NCBI GenBank assembly: GCA_021234155.1
Contig: JAJEKV010000023.1
Span: forward strand, 3,272,801-3,336,800
Direction: 5' to 3'
DNA from: Isoetes taiwanensis
Taxonomy: Eukaryota > Streptophyta > Lycopodiopsida > Isoetales > Isoetaceae
Length of the DNA stretch: 64,000 nt
Shown here one piece after another: positions 57,931 to 64,000 of this stretch. The notes under the pieces are model-generated. The model was given only the letters and a program-made list of their open reading frames with translations. It was not told where the DNA came from and searched no databases. Positions within the stretch are counted from its first letter, which is position 1. Each line of letters starts with the position of its first letter. The translations under genes and the position numbers were made by a program.

Positions 57931-60340
57931 TGGGTGTGCGATTGAAGAGATTGTGAAGTGACAATGGTGGTGAATAAATCACATGCTTTCACTCAGCAGA
58001 ATGGAGTGTCTGAGCGCAAGAATTGTACTATCTTGAATGCTGCCCATTGCAAGTTGATTCATGCAGGTCTTGAAAGTTCTTTTTGGGCAGAATCTGTGGC
58101 AACTGTTGTCTATCTTCAGAATAGATTGCTTTTTGTTGCTTTAGGTAATATGACTCCATATCAATTATGGACTTGCGATAAGCCGGATGTTGGACACTTG
58201 CGTATTTTTGGATGTTTCTTGGATAAATACCTCTACTCGTAAAAAGCTTGACCTGATGTCTAGAAGGTGTATTTTCTTGGGATATTCTTTTGACACGAGT
58301 GGCTATCACTTTTGAGATATTGAGGCGCGAAGAGTCATCTTGGGAAGAGATGTTATTTTTGATGAGACACGAATGGTTCGTGAAACCTACAATCCCACAG
58401 CTTCAACTGTTATATTGCGTGATTTTTATGCCGAAGAGGATGATGCTCCTCTTGTCCTAAGTTTTCCAAATGTTATTAGTGCTCATAACCCTCTATTACC
58501 ATCTCATACACTTCCTGATACTTCTACAATCACTCACAACCCTTCATTAGTCCTTCATAAACCTTCTGATATATCCATATCGATGAGCCCTGATGATGAT
58601 AATGGTAGCATGGATGTGGTACCGGTTGCACCTAACATTGTTCGTTCCTCCTGTCATTGGCAACCTACTAAAAGGATCTTGGACTATCATGCCGAATGTT
58701 ATTACTTTGATGATTCTCATTCTTGTTTTACTATTGCAGATGATCCTATCACTTATGATGAGGCGGTTGCTTCTCCACGGAGTGCAAATTGGAAAATTGC
58801 TATGGACGCCGAATATGATTTCTTAATCAATAAAGGAACTTGGGAGTTGATAGAATTGCCCATTGGAAGGAAGACAGTTAAATGCAAGTGGACGTTCAAT
58901 ACTAAATATCGAAAATGATATTACTTTTGATAAATTTAAAGCTTGCTTGGTTGCAAAGGGTTATTTTCAAATTGCAGGAGTTAATTATACTGAAACTTTC
59001 TCACTTCTACTTTGGTTAACTATGTAAGGGCTCTTTTAGAATTTGCAGCTGCCCATGACTTGGAAATACATCAGATGGATGTCAAGACGGCTTTTCTTAA
59101 TGGTGATCTTCAAGAAGAAATTTACATGGAGCAACCAGTTGGATATGTTGTTCAAGGGAAGGAGACTATGGTATGTCAGTTGTGAAAATCACTATATGGG
59201 CTTAAGCAGGCTTCACGATCATGGTACTTGAAGATGAAGGAGACTATGGTATGTCAGTTGTGAAAATCACTATATGGGCTTAAGCAGGCTTCACGATCAT
59301 GGTACTTGAAGATGAACAATTTCGTATTATCAGCAAGATATCACCCTAGTGCAGCGGATTCGAATCTTTATGCAAGAGATGTAGTGGACGATTTGTTATT
59401 ATAGCTCTATATGTTGATGATATGATCTTAGCTGCTAGTGATATCAATTTTCTCCATCGAGTCAAGTGAGATTTTTCAATGGCCTTTGAGATAGTTGATC
59501 TTGGGGCGATAAGTGATTAGAGATAGAAGCAAAGGATGGTTGCAGTTACATCAAACCAAGTATATTGATGATATGGTTAAAAGTTTGGTTTGGAATATGC
59601 CAAGAATGAAATTACACCTTTGTCTATAAGCTCTCGGAAGTGTTCTTTGTCTACTTCAGATTCTCCTCTTTCAGATATCGAGAGACTTCAGATGAATCAG
59701 TTCCATATGCTAGTCTTGTTGGAGCCTTGATTTATTTTGGCTCATGCTACTCGCCCTGACATAAGTTTTGCAGGGGTTTTGCAGCTAATACATTGGGCAA
59801 TTCATGCAGGATCCAGGCATCAAACATTGGCAAGCTGCGAAGTGAGTTCTTCGTTATTTAAAAGGCACTAACAATTATGGACTTTTCTACAGAAGGCAAG
59901 ATCACCATACTTCTCTTACTCTTTATGGTTATACTGATGCTGATTGGACTAGAGATAATGACACTTTGAGATCTACTAGTGCGGCTTGTTTTTTCTTTGA
60001 TAAGTCTCTTGTTTCCTGGTTTAGTAAGAAGTAGCATTGTGTTGCTGTGTCCTCAACCGAAGCTGAGTATGTTGCTGCCTCTTTAGCGAGTCGAGAACTT
60101 GTTTGGTTGCGAAGAATGTTGGAATATTTTAAACAAGTGCAATTGGAGTCGACACGACTATTGTGTGATAACCAGAGTACCATCAATTTGTCTCAAGATG
60201 AAGTCTTACACTCTAAATCTAAGCACATTGAAGTCCATTATCATTATGTGAAGCCGGAGGTAAAGAAAAGGACGATTGCCTTGGAGTATTGCCCGACTGA
60301 CACCAAGGATAAGTGCCTATACGGACGTCTTGGGACTTGA
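57931..60340 (+). mobile_element. Decayed Ty1/copia, integrase to RNase H
   Basis: Integrase end (AFTQQNGVSERKNCTILNAA, WAESVATVVYLQNRL, LRIFGCF), connector (RRCIFLGYSFDTSGY, GRDVIFDETRMV), and RT (NWKIAMDAEYDFLINKGTWE, then VKCKWTFNTKY, HQMDVKTAFLNGDLQEEIYM, SLYGLKQASRSWYLKM, LYMLMI in place of LYVDDM). RNase H at 60047-60300 has SSTEAEYVAASLASRELVWL and SKHIEVHYHYV. Gag, protease and the 5' LTR are missing. Stops and frameshifts are abundant. A 3' LTR follows. Confidence 0.9.
59161..59316 (+). repeat. Perfect 78-bp in-frame duplication inside copia RT
   Basis: GGAGACTATGGTATGTCAG and the rest of a 78-bp unit occur twice head to tail (59161-59238, 59239-59316) with no difference. The unit equals 26 codons and repeats the SLYGLKQASRSWYLKM box. 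Confidence 0.95.
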
Positions 60341-61046
60341 AGGGGCAGGTGAGCCGGCCTTTCGATTTAGGGGAGTAAGTCAGGTACGGATGCGGGGGTC
60401 ATTGATGTGGCATGTGTTCTCTAGTATATCCATGGATCCGTCATGTCCGGGGAGGGGACGCCTCCCTGATCTGCCTCATTGGACCGGAAAGATGTAACCT
60501 GGAGTAGTCTCATAGGGTGATTCCATGGGATCGCGTCTCCGGAAGGCTACAATCACGCCATAACATGTTTCAGCCTATCTGGAAAGTGTGCACAGGAGGG
60601 CGGATGGAGTGTACTACCCTAGCCATTGTTCGATGCCATCCAATGCCATGTTATACCTCCGTCTGCTGTTATCTTCAGGCCCTGATCGTCAGTCGACCCC
60701 ATGGAGTCTGAGCCCAGGGTAGAGCCCTTGTTTATGGTATATTGCTTATGTTATCTTGTATTTGTATTACCACATAGATGATGATGATGGATGGACCACC
60801 CTTCGTGGTGGTATATTATTTTGATCATGATTGCTGTGTGCTAATATGTATATACGCTTTCGCTGTATAGAACTCACATAGAGGACATGGGACGAATGAC
60901 ACCTCCGTATTCCTCGCCCGGACACTTGTCCGTCCCAAGGGGTCCGAGTTAGACGAAGGGCCCTTCCATGGTGATGTAGTTGCCACGAGAGGGGAATTCC
61001 CGTATTTATACGATGGGAGCATTGTATGGATTATGAGAGTGTCACA
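60341..61046 (+). repeat. Copia 3' LTR (approximate ends)
   Basis: Follows a purine tract GAAGGGGCAGG at 60339-60349 and probably starts TGAGCC. It ends near GAGTGTCACA (about 61046). The 60.57-61.05 kb part is related to the solo remnant at 34.2-34.7 kb. The partner 5' LTR is absent. Confidence 0.6.
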
Positions 61047-61867
61047 GTTGTTGGATGGTGGATCAGGAGGTTCAAATCTGACGCCGATTCCCTGATCGCT
61101 TCTCTGTGCCTCGCATCTGCTGTCTTCTGTTCCTATTTGGTTCTTTCTATTCAAGTCAACGAGTCGGTTCTCTCTCCATCTCTGTTTTAAATTCAGGTTG
61201 AAATCTGGGTTTAAAGATTTCAGCCACTACGTCAAGTCTAGGTTTCAATCACTGGGTTTCACTGTTTGAATCACTGGGCTTTGTTTCCCCTCTGCTTGTT
61301 GTCGGTTCTATTTTCTTTAATAAAATTCAATGGTCCAGTTAACAGTTAACGGCTCTAGTTTTTTCGTTTCTTAAAAAAAAAAGAGATTAGAGTTGAGTAA
61401 GTGATTAGAGTAGAGTTTAGAAATTTGAAGCATCCCACTATTTAGGGGAATTTTCCCGATAGATCTAAAAAGTTTCCCCACATATATTTTTGTCGTCGGG
61501 AGCCCGTGATCCGCCAGCATAAATATTTCTATCGAGTTCCTTGCCTGTGCACTGGGCCGGCATATTCTATGACCTCGCATTTGGGCTGCGTATGAGAAGG
61601 GAGATCACAGCAGGATGGACCTAAATCATTATCCAACATGCACATTGAGCGTGGATATCTCCCTTCCTTCGGATGCTATGGAATCTAACGTCAGGTAGAA
61701 AGCATATCCCTGTCATAATTCAAGTAGGAAGCATATCCCTGTCATAATTTAATAAAAAAGTTTTTGCACTTCTGAATTGATCCATTCATTCAAAACTTTA
61801 ATTCTTTGCCATAGTCTCCTAGCAGTGCTAAAGTAGATTCATTAATAATCTTTGACTTTGCTAATAG
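61047..61867. other. Gap between the copia LTR and the first kinase exon seen
   Basis: The start codon and first exon of the kinase gene should be at or left of here, but I find no convincing coding sequence. A duplicated AGCATATCCCTGTCATAATT lies at about 61701 and 61729. The copia insertion may have displaced or removed the 5' end of the gene. Confidence 0.4.
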
Positions 61868-64000
61868 GTCAGTGTGCAAGGCGCTGATCCAGAAATGGTC
61901 ACATATAGAGGATAGCAAGTTGATAGTCTCACGTATTTCTGGTGGCATTACAAATCTTTGTGAGTATATTGCTTCCAACTAGAGGAACGGATCTGTTTAG
62001 TCACTACCCAACGGAAAATGCAAATCTATTTATGCTTTACAGCATGTTTTCTTGGTTTATGCCTTTTCCATGTACTTTCTTGACATGTTATTGTTTTGGC
62101 ATTAGTACTGAAGGTGACTGTTGTCGATTCTGAAGATCCTTTGACAGTTCGTGTATTTGGCCCTAATACAGATGCTGTCATTGACCGCAAGAGTGAGCTG
62201 CAGGTAAGAAAGACATCTTGTATAGAGCGCAAAGATGCCCTATCTTAAATAAAAATATTTTTCTTATCAGGAGCTGTGCAGAGCTTAGAAGATCCTGATT
62301 CGCTTGAGCTGCCTTTTCATATGGTTGTCATTGATAATCAGGGACTAGCACCATTGTATATATTACAGCTGGAGAGACTGTTGCTCCCTACTCTTTCTTA
62401 GTGCTCCAATTTTTGGTCCCCTCGTCAGTTTCCTTAGTCAGCAGCCTTTGGATGTTTAGGCAGGGAAGAATTATACTTGAGCCTTCAAAGAGCATGATGG
62501 CCAGACATGATAGAAAACAAAAATAGTATCTAGTTAGAACATAACAACTACGAGGATGTGCCTGTTTGTTCTGGCATTTTCTTTTGGTTGAACGTTTTGT
62601 TTCTCTCTGTTTTTCTCTGGACTGGCTATCCTTATACTGCACCTTTGTTTCACATTACCCTCTATTGTTTCTTCCTTAAAACTCTTTTATTGCTGGAATA
62701 GATCATTAGTTGGGAGGTTATGCTTGTTTTGCCTTGGGCCCGAAATTTATCACTTCCTCCTGCTTGAGAACGTTTCTTCACATTCATGGTGAAGAGCAAT
62801 ATGCACTTTGTAGCAATGCAGAAATAACAAGTTGTACTTTGATATTTACTTGAATGCCTCATGTCATGTTCTCATTGTAGGCAATACCACATCTTTCAAA
62901 AGCTGGGTTTGGTCCCAAGCTTCTAGGTGTTTTTGCAAATGACATGATTCAATCATTCATCCAAGCTCGGACTCTTGATCCAGTAGGTGTGATTCATTCA
63001 ACTTATTTTAAGAAGTTCTGAATTTGAAGTTCAAACTACATGAATATCATCATGCATTCGGCAGACATGGCAAAACATGAACTTGTTCCTCTGATTCCAA
63101 CGGAAATGCGGCAGGCTACATGAATTGGATATTCTAGATTCAAAAGAACCCCAGTTATGGCAAAATATTTCGAAGTATTTTAATATAGGTAAGAGTTATC
63201 AGCAAATACATACCGTAGCAACTAGAAAAGACATGCTGATGTATCTTTTTTATAGTTCGATGACAGCTGGTGCTATAAGCTTTAGGGAAGCTGAAAAACA
63301 GAAAAAGCTTGACATGATCTCATTTGATGAGCTTCGGAATGAGATAGCTGCATTGAAGGTTCTTATATTGTCCTGTATTACCTCTTTGGAACTTTGTGTA
63401 TAAACTTGAGGCCTGGACTTTACAGCCTTGAAATTTAATGTGACTTACCTCATTCTATCCTACCATCATTGTTGAAGCCACTAACTGGATTTCCATGATG
63501 GTAGACAAAAGAGACAAAACATTATGTTTGCTTTCCTAGAGGTATTAAAGACCTCCTTTTTGTACATAGTGTGAAGTTAAGATTCTAGGGGGAGCTGGGA
63601 TCTACAAATTGCCTTGACATAATACTGGAAGTTTTAAACACTCTGCAACTTGCACAATGAGGTGCATAATAGAGGCTATGATCAATTAAGATTGGAAACA
63701 AAATCCTGCAAAGGATAAGGATAGTCTTTTTTATAGAGCAGCCTCCATGAGATTAGTCTTTGCATAGAAGTACAAACATATAACTCATGTACAGCGAAGA
63801 TAATAGTAGAAGTAACTATAAAAACTATACTAAAGCGATAGTATAATGTAACATATGTTTTATCTTACAATGCTGAGTTTCCTATTATTTTAGGAGACAA
63901 GTGACTCATTAGGAGCTCCTGTGGTTTACTGCCACAATGATCTGCTATCAGGAAATCTCATGTTGGATGAATCCAATGGTAAGAGTGTGTCGTATTCTGA
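61868..64000 (+). CDS. Ethanolamine/choline kinase, partial (5' exon and 3' half missing)
   Basis: Six GT-AG exons read as a plant ethanolamine kinase: 61868-61959 (KWSHIEDSKLIVSRISGGIT, the P-loop-like start of the kinase fold), 62106-62203 (VTVVDSEDPLTVRVFGPNT), 62881-62986 (AIPHLSKAGFGPKLLGVF), 63065-63188 (LHELDILDSKEPQLWQNI), 63267-63358 (AGAISFREAEKQKKLDMISF) and 63894-63978 (GAPVVYCHNDLLSGNLML). The last holds the catalytic Brenner motif HNDxxxxN. The enzyme phosphorylates ethanolamine (or choline) with ATP, the first step of the CDP-ethanolamine route to phosphatidylethanolamine in the cytosol. The DFEYG motif and the rest lie beyond 64000. One base too many near 63114 (between EMRQ and LHEL) shifts the frame unless splicing differs. 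The first coding exon was not found, so this could be an intact gene with distant exon 1 or a truncated copy. Confidence 0.85.

Overview
This is nuclear DNA of a land plant. The support is a Ty1/copia element primed by initiator-Met tRNA, a chromodomain Ty3/gypsy pol, a TRIM element, Tourist-type MITEs, a plant-type ethanolamine kinase with GT-AG introns, and stop codons that look like decay of methylated CG and CHG cytosines. The species cannot be named from sequence alone. A Crypton-type tyrosine recombinase and a DUF7869-type gene would fit a fern or another non-seed plant, but that is weak inference. Only two host loci look largely genuine: an unidentified five-exon gene (12.3-13.8 kb, minus) and the first part of an ethanolamine/choline kinase (61.9-64 kb, plus, running off the end). 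A decayed FCP1-like phosphatase lies at 40.5-41.6 kb. Nearly everything else is mobile DNA in nested layers.

Left part (1-15 kb): AT-rich intergenic sequence, an unassigned minus-strand fragment at 2.4-2.9 kb, CpG-rich patches at 3.0-4.2 kb, a dead copia remnant at 5.0-6.3 kb, and two Helitron-like hairpins near 9 kb.

Centre (15-33 kb): a Crypton-like (DUF3504/ZMYM-type) tyrosine recombinase gene is split. Its N-terminal half ends near 16.41 kb and its C-terminal half resumes near 32.57 kb. The intervening 16.2 kb looks like one inserted unit. It carries (a) a leftward gene with a DUF7869 RNase-H-like core preceded by a DUF8039-like segment, (b) a rightward spliced gene joining a ParB/Srx-like domain to an N4/N6-type DNA methyltransferase domain, (c) one or two unrecognised reading frames near the right end, and (d) about 28 copies of a 22-bp quasi-palindrome (arms AAATTGGGCG and CGCCCAATTT around GG or CC). 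The palindromes lie in clusters on both sides of the methyltransferase gene and in two of its introns, but not in its exons. A 5.5-kb copia element with near-identical LTRs and a 5-bp target duplication later landed in the 3' part of the methyltransferase gene. This nested unit is the best candidate for an undescribed system. All its genes now carry stops or frameshifts, so this copy looks dead.

Right part (33-61 kb): an LTR remnant (34.2 kb), a TIR MITE (35.1 kb), a half gypsy chromovirus with one 1.26-kb LTR (36.5-40.3 kb), a complete 470-bp TRIM (42.1 kb), and a Ty3/gypsy element (46.6-56.5 kb). The gypsy element has an RNase H segment upstream of its RT and is broken by a Tourist-like MITE, a 0.7-kb insert and a 5.9-kb insert. 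A decayed copia with a 3' LTR-like tail (57.9-61.0 kb) abuts the kinase gene.
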